From an uncultured Lachnospiraceae bacterium (lineage in GTDB: Bacteria; Bacillota; Clostridia; Lachnospirales; Lachnospiraceae), in the NCBI GenBank assembly GCA_947588995.1, contig CANPZI010000001.1:62001-126000 (forward strand): a stretch of DNA of 64,000 nt, read 5' to 3'. The notes beneath the pieces were generated by a model that saw nothing but the letters and a program-made list of their open reading frames with translations, had not been told where the DNA came from and did no database searches. This document shows, one piece after another, positions 25,648-34,326 of the stretch (positions are counted from its first letter, which is position 1; each line of letters opens with the position of its first letter). Position numbers and translations under genes: made by a program.

Positions 25648-25676
25648 ATCATAGTATAAAACGCCGTTTCCCACAA
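25648..25676 (-). promoter_or_regulatory. Promoter of the clpX gene
   Basis: TTGTGG (25676-25671), 17 bases, TATGAT (25653-25648) on the minus strand, about 57 bases upstream of the start. Confidence 0.6.
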
Positions 25677-25720
25677 GTAAACATTTTCTAAACCACGCCG
25701 CCTCAGGCAGATTCACACGA

Positions 25721-25747
25721 CAGAGAAAGCGGCCCGAAAGCCGCTCT
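25721..25747 (-). terminator. Terminator of the htrA gene
   Basis: AGCGGC / GCCGCT stem with a six-base loop, followed on the minus strand by TTTCTCTG, about 35 bases after the stop codon. Confidence 0.65.
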
Positions 25748-25779
25748 CCCCTGCACGTAATCACTTTATTTTTTTATCT

Positions 25780-27354
25780 TTAGCCATTCTGTACTTTGTT
25801 GCCGAGCGTCACTTCCACCTGCCTGCTCTCGTAGCCGTTATTGCCAGGCGACATGACCGTCATCTTCACCGTGTCTCCCTTGGCGTAGAACTCCAGCTGT
25901 GCCTGCAGTTCATCCATGGAAGCGATCGTCGCTCCGTCGAACTCGGTGATGATGTCGCCTTTCGCCAGCCCCGCCGCGGACGCCGCCGTATTGTCATACA
26001 CCTGCGAGATATAGACACCCTCCGGCATCCCGTAAGTCGCGGACACATATTCGGTGACACTGATGCCGGAGATTCCCAGATAACCGCGCTCTTCCTCAGC
26101 CACCTTATTCTTCGTCTCTCTCAGCATCAGCTCCGCGATGATCGGCCTTGCGGAAGAGATCGGAATGGCATATCCCATGCCTTCCACGACGCTGCCGCCG
26201 ATCTTATTGGAATTGATGCCGATAACCTCTCCTTTGATATTCAAGAGCGCACCGCCGGAATTGCCCGGATTGATTGCAGCATCCGTCTGGATAAACGTGC
26301 CGGACTCTGAGCCGTTCGAGAGCTGCAGGGTTCTGTTCAGCGCGCTGATGACGCCTGTGGTGACAGACTGGCCATAGCCGAGAGAGTTGCCGATGGCGAT
26401 GGCCGGCTCGCCCACCTGCAGAGAATCGGAATCGCCCAGCGTGGCGATGGCAATGCTCTGTCTGACACTGCTGTCAATCTCCGTGAGCGGCACGGCAATC
26501 ACCGCCAGATCCATATCCGCATCGGTTCCCTTGACGGAAGCCTCGGCCTCGCTGCCTTCGAGGAACTGCACCGTCAGCTTATCCGTATCCTCAACCACAT
26601 GATAGTTAGTCGCAATCAGAAGCTCCGTATCGTTCTCTCCCACAATGATACCGGAACCGCTCGACTCCGCCTCATTGGTAAAGGACTGTCCGAAGTAAGA
26701 CATCTTCTGTGTAATGTGGCTGTTGATCGAGACGATGGCGGGCATGACGTTTTTTACCACTTCCGACACATCTGTCACAATCTTGCTGTCGTCAGTCACC
26801 GCCGTCTCGGTCGTCTGCGTGATGCCGCTCTGCGAGGAGCTTTCCGCAGGCTCTTTGTCCGCTTTCGCCGCGTCTGCCGTCTCTTTCACCCCGACCGCCG
26901 TGCCTCCCGTATCGGCTCCCTCCGTCACCTCGGAGAGCTCTTTCGTATCCGCGCCGAACATGCCGGTCACGGACTGTACCGCATAGACGCCGACGCCCGC
27001 AAAGATACCGAAGATCAGGCCGAACGACAGACACACGAGCGCTTTCTTCAGATAGCCCGCCATATGTGGTTTCTTCCTCTCACGCTTCTCAGGCTTCTGC
27101 GGCTGACCACCGGCCGCGCCCCCATTCATCTGCCTGTAAGTGCCCTGATAAGCACCGCCGTATTGATAACTGGTATTGCGGTTCTCATAGGGATTATGCG
27201 CCGTGTTCTGTCCATAGTCCGCGCCGCCGTATGTGTTCTGATAGTAGCCGCCCGTCCGCGGCGCACCGCCCGATACGTTCTGGCTGGCAGGCGTTGTATT
27301 CGACGTCGACGAATCTGTGACAGGATTTTCGTTTGGATAATTGTTGTCGTACAT
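25780..27354 (-). CDS. HtrA/DegP-family trypsin-like serine protease with PDZ domain
   Basis: A 524-residue membrane-anchored protease. The cytoplasmic N-terminus of about 100 residues is rich in Asn, Tyr, Gly and Gln. A membrane helix lies at about 104-127, and an acidic Ser/Thr-rich linker leads to the extracellular protease domain. The triad is His in ATNYHVVED, Asp in DADMDLAVI and Ser in NPGNSGGALLN. A C-terminal PDZ domain (about 420-515) contains YLGISGISV and GLAKGDIITEFDG. It degrades or refolds damaged secreted proteins during envelope stress. The single PDZ and the anchor resemble Gram-positive HtrA. A -10-like TATACT lies about 65 bases upstream, but the -35 is poor. Confidence 0.92.
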   Translation of the reverse strand: MYDNNYPNENPVTDSSTSNTTPASQNVSGGAPRTGGYYQNTYGGADYGQNTAHNPYENRNTSYQYGGAYQGTYRQMNGGAAGGQPQKPEKRERKKPHMAGYLKKALVCLSFGLIFGIFAGVGVYAVQSVTGMFGADTKELSEVTEGADTGGTAVGVKETADAAKADKEPAESSSQSGITQTTETAVTDDSKIVTDVSEVVKNVMPAIVSINSHITQKMSYFGQSFTNEAESSGSGIIVGENDTELLIATNYHVVEDTDKLTVQFLEGSEAEASVKGTDADMDLAVIAVPLTEIDSSVRQSIAIATLGDSDSLQVGEPAIAIGNSLGYGQSVTTGVISALNRTLQLSNGSESGTFIQTDAAINPGNSGGALLNIKGEVIGINSNKIGGSVVEGMGYAIPISSARPIIAELMLRETKNKVAEEERGYLGISGISVTEYVSATYGMPEGVYISQVYDNTAASAAGLAKGDIITEFDGATIASMDELQAQLEFYAKGDTVKMTVMSPGNNGYESRQVEVTLGNKVQNG

Positions 27355-27492
27355 AATACTCTGCTCCTTCCCTAAATAGCAGGTCGGTTCAGCGCCGATC
27401 TCCTCTTTGATCTTGAAGTCAGTATATGCCGCAATTGTGTAGAAACTGTGACAGCTTTTTATAAAAATTGTGTTTTTCGGATCCGCCGCGGA

Positions 27493-29319
27493 TTATTCCA
27501 CTGTGACGGATTTTGCAAGATTTCTTGGCTTATCCACGTCACAGCCCTTGCCGACAGATACATAGTAGCCGAACAGCTGCAGCGGTATGATGGCCAGAGA
27601 ATTGGCAAAATACGGATTCGTCTCCGGAATGTAGATGACATAGTCCGCCGCTTTCTCAATCGCCTTGTTCTCCTCACAGGTAACTGCCAGCACAAAAGCG
27701 CCACGCGCTTTCACCTCCACCATGTTGCTGATCGTCTTGGCGTACAGCTCAGGCTGCGTGGACACCGCTGCCACCAGCGTTCCCTCCTCGATCAGGGAGA
27801 TCGTGCCGTGCTTCAACTCTCCGGCCGCATAGGCCTCAGAGTGGATATAGGAGATCTCTTTCAGCTTCAGGGAGCCCTCCAGAGAGATCGCGTAATCTAT
27901 CCCGCGCCCGATGAAGAAGACATCTTTGGCGCCGATATAGCGGTTGGCAAATTTCTGTATTTTCAGCTTGTTGTTCAACAGCAGTTCAATCTGATCGGGC
28001 AGGCACTTCAGATCACCCAGAAGCGAGGCGAAAGTGTCGTCGTCTATCCGCCCCCGCACCCGTCCCAGCTTCATAGCCAGCAGATACAGCGCAATCAGCT
28101 GGGCGCTGTACGCCTTGGTGGTGGCTACCGCAATCTCCGGCCCTGCCCAGGTGTACATGACATTGTCTGCCTCTCTGGCGATGGAGCTGCCTACCACATT
28201 GACGATGCCCAGCACCTTGAAGCCGCGCGCTTTGGATTCTCTGAGCGCCGCGAGCGTATCCGCCGTCTCTCCGGACTGGCTGATCACCACCACCATGGCG
28301 CCCTCCTCCAGGATTGGATTGCGATAGCGGAACTCGGAAGCCAGATCCACCTCCACCGGAATACGCGCCAGGCCCTCAATGACATATTTGCCCGTCACGC
28401 CGGCATGGTAGGCGGAGCCGCAGGCCACAATGTGAATCTTCCTGATGGCTTTCAGTTCCTCGTCCGTCATGTTCAGCTCTTCAATGACAATGTCGTCATT
28501 TTTCAGTCTCGGCATGAGCGTGTCCGTGACGGTCTTGGGCTGCTCATACATCTCTTTCAGCATGAAATGCTCGTAACCGGCTTTCTCCGCGGCGTCTGCA
28601 TCCCATTCGATAGTGACGGGTTCTTTCCTGATTTCCTCCTCGTCCACCGTGTAGAAGTGCATGTGGTCGGTGCGCAGACGCACGACTTCCTGATTGTCCA
28701 CATAGTACACTTTTCTCGTATATTTCAGGATCGCGGGCACGTCGGAGGCAATGAAGCAGCCGTCCTCGTTCTGCCCCACGATCAGCGGAGAATCTTTCCG
28801 CGCCGCAAAGATCTGATCCGGGCAGTCCGCGAAAAGGATGCCGAGCGCATAGGAACCCTCCACGCGGTGCAGTACCTTTGTCACCGCCTCCAGCGGATTC
28901 CCCTTGTAATAGTAGTCAAGCAGATGTGCCAGCACTTCCGTGTCCGTGTCGGAGATAAACTGATACCCTTTCGCCGTCAGCTTCTGCCGAAGCTGCAGAT
29001 AATTCTCGATGATGCCATTGTGCACTACCGTGATCGTCTCGTCCGCGTTGAAGTGAGGGTGCGCGTTCGTGTCGTTCGGCACGCCGTGGGTCGCCCATCT
29101 GGTATGCCCAATACCACAGACGCCCGGCATCGTCTCCCCGCCGTGCGTCATATTCTCCAGCACTTTCAGGCGGCCGACGGACTTGGTGATATTGATCTTG
29201 CCGCCGTCATAGACCGCCATGCCCGCAGAGTCATATCCGCGGTACTCCAGCTTCGCCAGACCGTCCAAAATGATAGGAGCAGCCTGTTTCGTCCCGATGT
29301 AGCCCACGATTCCACACAT
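27493..29319 (-). CDS. glmS: Glutamine--fructose-6-phosphate aminotransferase (isomerizing)
   Basis: A 608-residue GlmS of standard length. The mature N-terminus MCGIVGYIG places the catalytic Cys at residue 2 (class II glutaminase, with HTRWATHG and VHNGIIENY). Two SIS domains follow (around 290-430 and 460-600), with CGSAYHAG and SQSGETADT binding sugar phosphate. The C-terminus KPRNLAKSVTVE is the usual one. It makes glucosamine 6-phosphate, the entry to UDP-GlcNAc, peptidoglycan and surface polysaccharide. An ACGGAGG site precedes the ATG. The gene is only 77 bases downstream of a glycosyltransferase gene, leaving no room for a full glmS ribozyme outside coding sequence. Confidence 0.97.
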   Translation of the reverse strand: MCGIVGYIGTKQAAPIILDGLAKLEYRGYDSAGMAVYDGGKINITKSVGRLKVLENMTHGGETMPGVCGIGHTRWATHGVPNDTNAHPHFNADETITVVHNGIIENYLQLRQKLTAKGYQFISDTDTEVLAHLLDYYYKGNPLEAVTKVLHRVEGSYALGILFADCPDQIFAARKDSPLIVGQNEDGCFIASDVPAILKYTRKVYYVDNQEVVRLRTDHMHFYTVDEEEIRKEPVTIEWDADAAEKAGYEHFMLKEMYEQPKTVTDTLMPRLKNDDIVIEELNMTDEELKAIRKIHIVACGSAYHAGVTGKYVIEGLARIPVEVDLASEFRYRNPILEEGAMVVVISQSGETADTLAALRESKARGFKVLGIVNVVGSSIAREADNVMYTWAGPEIAVATTKAYSAQLIALYLLAMKLGRVRGRIDDDTFASLLGDLKCLPDQIELLLNNKLKIQKFANRYIGAKDVFFIGRGIDYAISLEGSLKLKEISYIHSEAYAAGELKHGTISLIEEGTLVAAVSTQPELYAKTISNMVEVKARGAFVLAVTCEENKAIEKAADYVIYIPETNPYFANSLAIIPLQLFGYYVSVGKGCDVDKPRNLAKSVTVE

Positions 29320-29373
29320 GTCTCATTCCTCCGTTATCCCTTAATTTCCGCCGGATACCGCCGGGGATCACCA

Positions 29374-29396
29374 AAACCGCCGCCCTGCGGCGCGGC
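29374..29396 (-). terminator. Weak terminator between glycosyltransferase gene and glmS
   Basis: An imperfect GC-rich hairpin directly after the stop codon followed by TTTT on the minus strand. The stem has a two-base bulge, so this call is tentative. Confidence 0.35.
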
Positions 29397-30323
29397 TCAC
29401 AGCCAGTAATCCCTGTTGTCCGACATGCCAATGACCAGCTTAAACGGCAGCCGCCGATAATTCCTGCCGCACAGATATCCCATATACTTACAGCCGCTCT
29501 GCAGGAGCACATAGGGAATCTGCCGCCTCTTTCCGCTCTTCCACAGATGGCCGACCGTCTCTTTCACCAGACGCATCCCCTCTCCCTCCGACGGATAGGC
29601 CGCAAACACTTCCGGATGCTCCGCCTGGGAGACGCCGAGGTCAAAATTCCGATGAAACTGCTGCGCACAGGTATAGCTGTGCGAGTGGTACACCCTGGCC
29701 TCGGCCGCGTACGCGATACCGTATCCGGCCTCCACGGCTCCGGCCGCGTAAATCATATCCTCATTGAAGATCGTATGTTTCACGAAACCGCCCAGCTCGT
29801 CAAAAATCCGCCTGTTGTAGGCGGCGCACACATTGGAGCAGAAGAAAGTCTTGATGCCGAGCCGTTCCAGATCCGCTTTCGTCTTGAGCGCAGACTGCGC
29901 GGGATAGTTGAAATTTCTCGTATACTTCTCCGCCTCGCTGCTGTTTTCGTCCGCCAGCTGCCTGGCATAGGCCACCGCCACGCGCTCTCCGCGCAGCTGC
30001 GCAAGCAGTTCTTCCACCATGTGATCGTCAGCCGGTATCGCATCCTGCGTCATCATGACAAAGACGTCGCTCTCCGAATATTTCACGCCGCGGTTTCTCG
30101 TCCGGCCGTGGTCGAACTCCCGCTTCGCAATATGCTTTACCATAATATTATGATACTCTTTCGGAAAAGAAGTACCGTAAAACAACCGGTCAAAATATTT
30201 CTGCTCTGTATTGATGACGATAATCCGGTTTATCGGGACGCTCTGGTGCTCCAGCCGTTCGATCAGAGTCAGGAATTTGTGATCGGGCTTGTAGACAGGG
30301 ATGATGACATCTACCGTATCCAC
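29397..30323 (-). CDS. Family 2 glycosyltransferase (rhamnosyltransferase-like)
   Basis: A 308-residue GT-A fold enzyme. I chose the GTG at 30323 because GGAGGG lies six bases upstream, giving VDTVDVIIPVYKPDHKF as N-terminus. Characteristic motifs are FDHGRTRNRG (about residue 87), MMTQDAIPAD, the position of the DxD-like metal site, and NEDMIYAAGAVEAG. These are typical of rhamnosyltransferases of surface polysaccharide clusters, consistent with the RmlABC genes further along. No membrane segment; likely peripheral. It is the last gene before glmS. The donor (dTDP-rhamnose or another sugar nucleotide) is inferred. Confidence 0.85.
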   Translation of the reverse strand: MDTVDVIIPVYKPDHKFLTLIERLEHQSVPINRIIVINTEQKYFDRLFYGTSFPKEYHNIMVKHIAKREFDHGRTRNRGVKYSESDVFVMMTQDAIPADDHMVEELLAQLRGERVAVAYARQLADENSSEAEKYTRNFNYPAQSALKTKADLERLGIKTFFCSNVCAAYNRRIFDELGGFVKHTIFNEDMIYAAGAVEAGYGIAYAAEARVYHSHSYTCAQQFHRNFDLGVSQAEHPEVFAAYPSEGEGMRLVKETVGHLWKSGKRRQIPYVLLQSGCKYMGYLCGRNYRRLPFKLVIGMSDNRDYWL

Positions 30324-30371
30324 TCTTGTTCCCTCCGCTTCCACATTTTCCTATCATTTTCTATGAGATAA

Positions 30372-30398
30372 AAAGGGGCCTGCAAAACGGGCCCCTTT
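30372..30398 (-). terminator. Terminator of the LCP gene
   Basis: AAAGGGGCC / GGCCCCTTT, a 9-bp perfect stem, followed by TTTTTAT on the minus strand, 14 bases after the stop codon. Textbook rho-independent form. Confidence 0.9.
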
Positions 30399-30411
30399 GC
30401 TCTATCTGTGA

Positions 30412-31608
30412 TTACTTGATATATCCGCTTGTATCGGAGTAGATCTGATCACTGCACTTCTTCACCGTTTCGGACGGTTCGTAGTTGTAATCGTTAAACA
30501 GGAACTGGTGCAGCCACTTGACATTGTCTTCCAGGCTGACCGGTATGACGCACGATCCCTTGGAACCGATCGTGCCCGTCGCCCGGTTGGACTCCTGCGG
30601 GAATCCTGCCGTATCGCTGATATAGTAGTTGTTGATGTCTCCGAGCAGTTCCACGATCTCCGACAGATCCAGAGAGGTGTAAGTCTCGCTGAAGACATTG
30701 TTGGCCGTCTCCGTCAGCTTCGTCACGGAGGCTTTCTTGGCCTGATCCGCCACAGCCGACAGCACTTCTCTCTGCCGCTCCGCACGTTTGAAATCGTCGC
30801 CCGCCGTGTAGCGGATTCGGCAGTAACCCGTCGCCTGCAGACCGTTCAACAACTGATAGCCCGTATCGGTCACCGGCGTGTAGTCACGCTTCAGATCCTC
30901 CGCCATACAGAGCTGATAGTTATTCATATGGTTGATCTCCGCGTCGTCCACATCGATATAGACACCGCCCAGAGCGTCGATCGTATCCGTCAGTCCGGCA
31001 AAGCCCACCGTAACGAAATCCGTAATGTTCATGTCGAGGTTCATGTTCAGCATGTTGATGGCCTGTTCCGGGCCGCCGGCGGCATAGGCGCCGTTGCATT
31101 TATTGTACTTATCATTGCTCAGATTCAGATAGGTATCGCGGTACACCGACACCAGCTTGCACTCGCCCGTGTCCAGATTGATGGAGGCAATCATGATCGT
31201 ATCACTTCGCGTGTTCTTCGTCAGTGCGCCGGAGGTGGAATCCACACCGAACAGGGCGATGTTGCGATAGCCCCGCATGGTCGTCTCCTGCGCCTCCTTG
31301 ACCGTCTCGTTGATGATGATGTCCTCCTCCTCGATCTCCATCTTGCCGCCCTTGGTCGCCGTGAGAACGCTGTAGAGAATGACAACCGCCGCGATGAGAA
31401 CGATGAGTTCTATGATAAAGAGAATAATTCTTCTGCGCTGTTTTCTGGCCTGCGCCTTTTTGCCCGACCCTTTCTTGCCGGAAGATTTCTTGCCGGAACT
31501 CTTTTTCCCGGATTTTTTCCCGGCGGAACCGGAAGACTTAGCGCTGCCGGAAGAAGATTTTTTTTTCGGACGTTCCTCTTCATATTCATCTTCTACATAC
31601 TTTGCCAT
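30412..31608 (-). CDS. LytR-CpsA-Psr (LCP) family glycopolymer ligase
   Basis: A 398-residue LCP protein. The cytoplasmic N-terminus is a Lys/Ser/Gly-rich tail with repeated SSGKK units (about 14-58), a membrane helix lies at 60-82, and the extracellular LCP domain spans about 110-330. Conserved features are NIALFGVDS, TRSDTIMIASIN (Asp and Arg for pyrophosphate binding), KLVSVYRDTYL, and DFVTVGFAGLTDTIDALGG. LCP enzymes transfer undecaprenyl-linked polymers to peptidoglycan, so this one probably attaches the polysaccharide made by the locus to the cell wall. It has its own promoter and a strong terminator. Confidence 0.93.
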   Translation of the reverse strand: MAKYVEDEYEEERPKKKSSSGSAKSSGSAGKKSGKKSSGKKSSGKKGSGKKAQARKQRRRIILFIIELIVLIAAVVILYSVLTATKGGKMEIEEEDIIINETVKEAQETTMRGYRNIALFGVDSTSGALTKNTRSDTIMIASINLDTGECKLVSVYRDTYLNLSNDKYNKCNGAYAAGGPEQAINMLNMNLDMNITDFVTVGFAGLTDTIDALGGVYIDVDDAEINHMNNYQLCMAEDLKRDYTPVTDTGYQLLNGLQATGYCRIRYTAGDDFKRAERQREVLSAVADQAKKASVTKLTETANNVFSETYTSLDLSEIVELLGDINNYYISDTAGFPQESNRATGTIGSKGSCVIPVSLEDNVKWLHQFLFNDYNYEPSETVKKCSDQIYSDTSGYIK

Positions 31609-31754
31609 AACCCGTACTCCTTAATCTTCACATGTCGTATCTATAAATACTTAACATACATTCTCTCACAATTACCGCAAAAAATCAAGCTATTGTGTCA
31701 ATTTCCCACAATATCCCCACGATCTTGTGTACAGCGCCGTTATCCCCGGCACAC

Positions 31755-31783
31755 ATTATATCCGTATTCCACCGTGTTTGCAA
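31755..31783 (-). promoter_or_regulatory. Promoter of the LCP gene
   Basis: TTGCAA (31783-31778), 17 bases, perfect TATAAT (31760-31755), giving a leader of about 140 bases. A second, weaker candidate lies nearer the gene (TTGCGG, 16 bases, TATGTT). The 253-base gap is otherwise without recognisable genes. Confidence 0.75.
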
Positions 31784-31862
31784 GCGTATCGCGATTTCTT
31801 AACCAAATCTTCCGCATATCTTAAGATTTCGGCCGACGCGCACCGTCCCACTTAGTATCTCA

Positions 31863-33272
31863 CTAATAAGCGTTTTTATTGATAAAACCCTTGAAGATCG
31901 TCAGGAACATGATCTTGATATCAAAGGACATTGTCCAGTTTTCGATATAAAAAATATCGTACTCGATCCGGCGCTTGATGGACGTATCCCCGCGGTATCC
32001 GTTGATCTGCGCCCAGCCGGTAAGCCCCGGCCTGACCTGATGTTTCACCATGTAGCGCGGTATCTCCTCCTTGAATTTCTCCACAAACTGCGGACGCTCC
32101 GGCCGGGGTCCCACCACGCTCATATCACCCTTGATGATATTAAACAGCTGCGGCAGCTCATCAATACTTGTCCGGCGCAGAAATCTGCCGACCACAGTGA
32201 CGCGCGGATCATTCTTCGTCGTCCACCCTTTCTGCTCCGCAGAGGGTTTCTGCACCTCCATCGTGCGGAATTTGTACATCTTAAAAGGCTTATTGTGCAG
32301 TCCGATACGCTCCTGCCTGAAGATGATCGGTCCTCTGGAAGTACACCTGACCGCTATGGCGGCAAGCAGCATGACCGGAGAGGCGATCACGAGTCCCGCA
32401 AGCGCCACAACCACATCGACTACCCGCTTGGCAATCCAGTTGAGGGTATTCGTCAGCGGCACATAGCGGATATTGATCACGGGCAGCCCCATCAGATCCT
32501 CCGTGTACGGCCTGCTGGGGAACATGCTGTTGTAGTCGGGAATAAATTTCGTATGGACGCCGGATTTCTCACAGATATCCACGATATGTTCCAGATTATC
32601 GTAATCTTTCAGGGGCAGTGTGATGGCAATCTCATCCAGACTGCTCTGAGGCAGGATGTACAGCAGATTCTCAATCTCTCCGAGTACCTTGACGCCCTGA
32701 TAGAGCGTGCCCCGCGGCACACTGTCGTCCAGGATGCCCCGCACCACGTAACCCCACTGCGGATTGTCGTTGATTCGCCTGATATACTCTTCCGCAGCCC
32801 GGGAATAGCCCACCAGCAGAATGTATTTCAGATTGTAACCCTTATCGCGGAAATATTGGAGCAGAGAGCGGATCAGGGAGCGTTCGATCCCCATGAGCAC
32901 GATATTGAGCACATAGAAAATGGCCATCATACCGCGGGAAAAGTGAATCTGCGAGACGAGATACCAGCCTGCCATCAGCAGGACCATACCCACCGTGTTC
33001 GCCTGAAAGATATTGAGAATTTCGTATTTGTGAACGGTAGCCCGCTTGGGCGTGTAGAGATTGAAATTATAGTACAGGAGCAGATAGCCGGGCACAATCA
33101 GGAAAAGCATATTGAAATAAGTGCCCATGGAAAGCACGCCGACATCCTCGCCGACGCGGAAAAACGGGCTCACGAACCGCAGATACCATGCCAGTATATA
33201 AGATATGGCTATGACCGCCGCGTCCAGAACTACGTGCAGTCTGTTAAAATATTTCTGGTTGTCTTTGATCAT
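31863..33272 (-). CDS. Polyprenyl-phosphate sugar-1-phosphate transferase (WcaJ/CpsE-like)
   Basis: A 469-residue bitopic enzyme (ATG 33272 with AGAGG seven bases upstream; the frame continues to a GTG at 33320). Four to five N-terminal helices (about 15-150) and a CoA-binding-like Rossmann domain (about 150-260) lead to a further membrane hairpin and the C-terminal bacterial sugar-transferase domain. That domain has KRVVDVVVALAGLV, FRQERIGLHNKPFKMYKFRTM, DELPQLFNIIKGDMSVVGPRP and RPGLTGWAQINGY. It starts repeat-unit or primer synthesis by moving a sugar phosphate (often Glc or Gal) onto undecaprenyl phosphate. Confidence 0.93.
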   Translation of the reverse strand: MIKDNQKYFNRLHVVLDAAVIAISYILAWYLRFVSPFFRVGEDVGVLSMGTYFNMLFLIVPGYLLLYYNFNLYTPKRATVHKYEILNIFQANTVGMVLLMAGWYLVSQIHFSRGMMAIFYVLNIVLMGIERSLIRSLLQYFRDKGYNLKYILLVGYSRAAEEYIRRINDNPQWGYVVRGILDDSVPRGTLYQGVKVLGEIENLLYILPQSSLDEIAITLPLKDYDNLEHIVDICEKSGVHTKFIPDYNSMFPSRPYTEDLMGLPVINIRYVPLTNTLNWIAKRVVDVVVALAGLVIASPVMLLAAIAVRCTSRGPIIFRQERIGLHNKPFKMYKFRTMEVQKPSAEQKGWTTKNDPRVTVVGRFLRRTSIDELPQLFNIIKGDMSVVGPRPERPQFVEKFKEEIPRYMVKHQVRPGLTGWAQINGYRGDTSIKRRIEYDIFYIENWTMSFDIKIMFLTIFKGFINKNAY

Positions 33273-33345
33273 ACCCTGTGCCTCTTTGCATGTATCATAC
33301 AATACTTTGCCCAAAAACACAACCCGCGGAAACGCCGGCGCATTG

Positions 33346-34314
33346 TCAGGCCGTAAAACGATACAGAATGTTGCGCCACAGTTCCAGCTGTACCGCTATA
33401 TAACTGTACAGATTTTCTCTTCCGAACCGAACCCTGTGCGTCCGCCCCTCTCCGGACAGACACAACGCCAGGCCTTCGCGGAGCCCTTTCCGATAAGCGG
33501 CGCCCAGGCCCTTTCTCATAAAAAACAGTGTCTTAACCGCAAAACCTGCGGCGAGCAGCGGCAGATTCAGTATAATCTGCGGCGTCGGCATATTCTTGTA
33601 AAGCAGATAAACGCTGTTCCTGGAAGTGAGGCCGACTTTGAACTCATTGTAGCGGGAGCCGCTGAAGCCGCTACCCGCGTGATAGACCACCGCCTCCGGG
33701 ATATAGACATTGACGTAGCCGTTCAATCTGGCCCGATAGCCGAGATCAATGTCCTCCAGATAGGCGAAGTGGTTTTCGTCCATGACGCCGATCTCATCAA
33801 AAATCTTCTTTCGATAGATGGCCGCACCGCCGCACGCCGCGAATATCCTGCATCTGTACTGATATCCCTGTATCGGCTTGTCCCTGCCTCGCGCGAATGC
33901 CCATCCCAGCGCACAGTAATAGTCTCCCGCATCATCAATCAGTCCGGGACGCTGTAAATTCCGCATCTGAGCGGAGCCGGAGAAGATTTCCGGATGCCGC
34001 TCAAGAGGCTGCTCCATGGCGCGCACGAACCCCTCCTGTACCTCCGTATCGTTGTTCAGAAGAATCACATAAGGCGTAGTGCCGGCCGCGATTCCTACAT
34101 TGACCGCCCTGCAGAAGCCGTAGTTGCGGTCCAGGCCGATCAGCCTGACCTGCGGAAATTTCTCCTGCACAATCTGCCTGCTGCCGTCGTCCGAACCGTT
34201 GTCCACCACGATGACGTGCGCCGGCTCATGCTCCAGACAGCGCAGACAATTCTCAATATAATTGATTCCGTTGTAATTCGGGATCACAATGGTAGACCTG
34301 ATCCGCTGTTCCAT
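33346..34314 (-). CDS. Family 2 glycosyltransferase (WbbL-like)
   Basis: A 322-residue GT2 enzyme. It opens STIVIPNYNGINYIENCL, with VDNGSDDGS, then LLNNDTEVQ as the DxD-type metal site, and the acceptor region DEIGVMDENHFAYLEDIDLGYRARLNG carrying the catalytic ED pair. The C-terminal part contains a hydrophobic segment near 260-280 that may bind the membrane. Motifs match rhamnosyltransferases such as WbbL. Stop and start distances to neighbours are short (about 12 bases to the gene upstream), so it belongs to the same operon as the 475-residue GT and the sugar transferase. Confidence 0.88.
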   Translation of the reverse strand: MEQRIRSTIVIPNYNGINYIENCLRCLEHEPAHVIVVDNGSDDGSRQIVQEKFPQVRLIGLDRNYGFCRAVNVGIAAGTTPYVILLNNDTEVQEGFVRAMEQPLERHPEIFSGSAQMRNLQRPGLIDDAGDYYCALGWAFARGRDKPIQGYQYRCRIFAACGGAAIYRKKIFDEIGVMDENHFAYLEDIDLGYRARLNGYVNVYIPEAVVYHAGSGFSGSRYNEFKVGLTSRNSVYLLYKNMPTPQIILNLPLLAAGFAVKTLFFMRKGLGAAYRKGLREGLALCLSGEGRTHRVRFGRENLYSYIAVQLELWRNILYRFTA

Positions 34315-34326
34315 TTTCCACCCTCT

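Noticed and set aside
29320..29396. glmS ribozyme upstream of glmS
   Set aside because: Only 77 bases separate the two genes and I see no ribozyme core; a ribozyme would have to lie inside the preceding gene.
27448..29409. 653-codon open frame opposite glmS
   Set aside because: Shadow frame; glmS on the minus strand is unmistakable over the whole interval.
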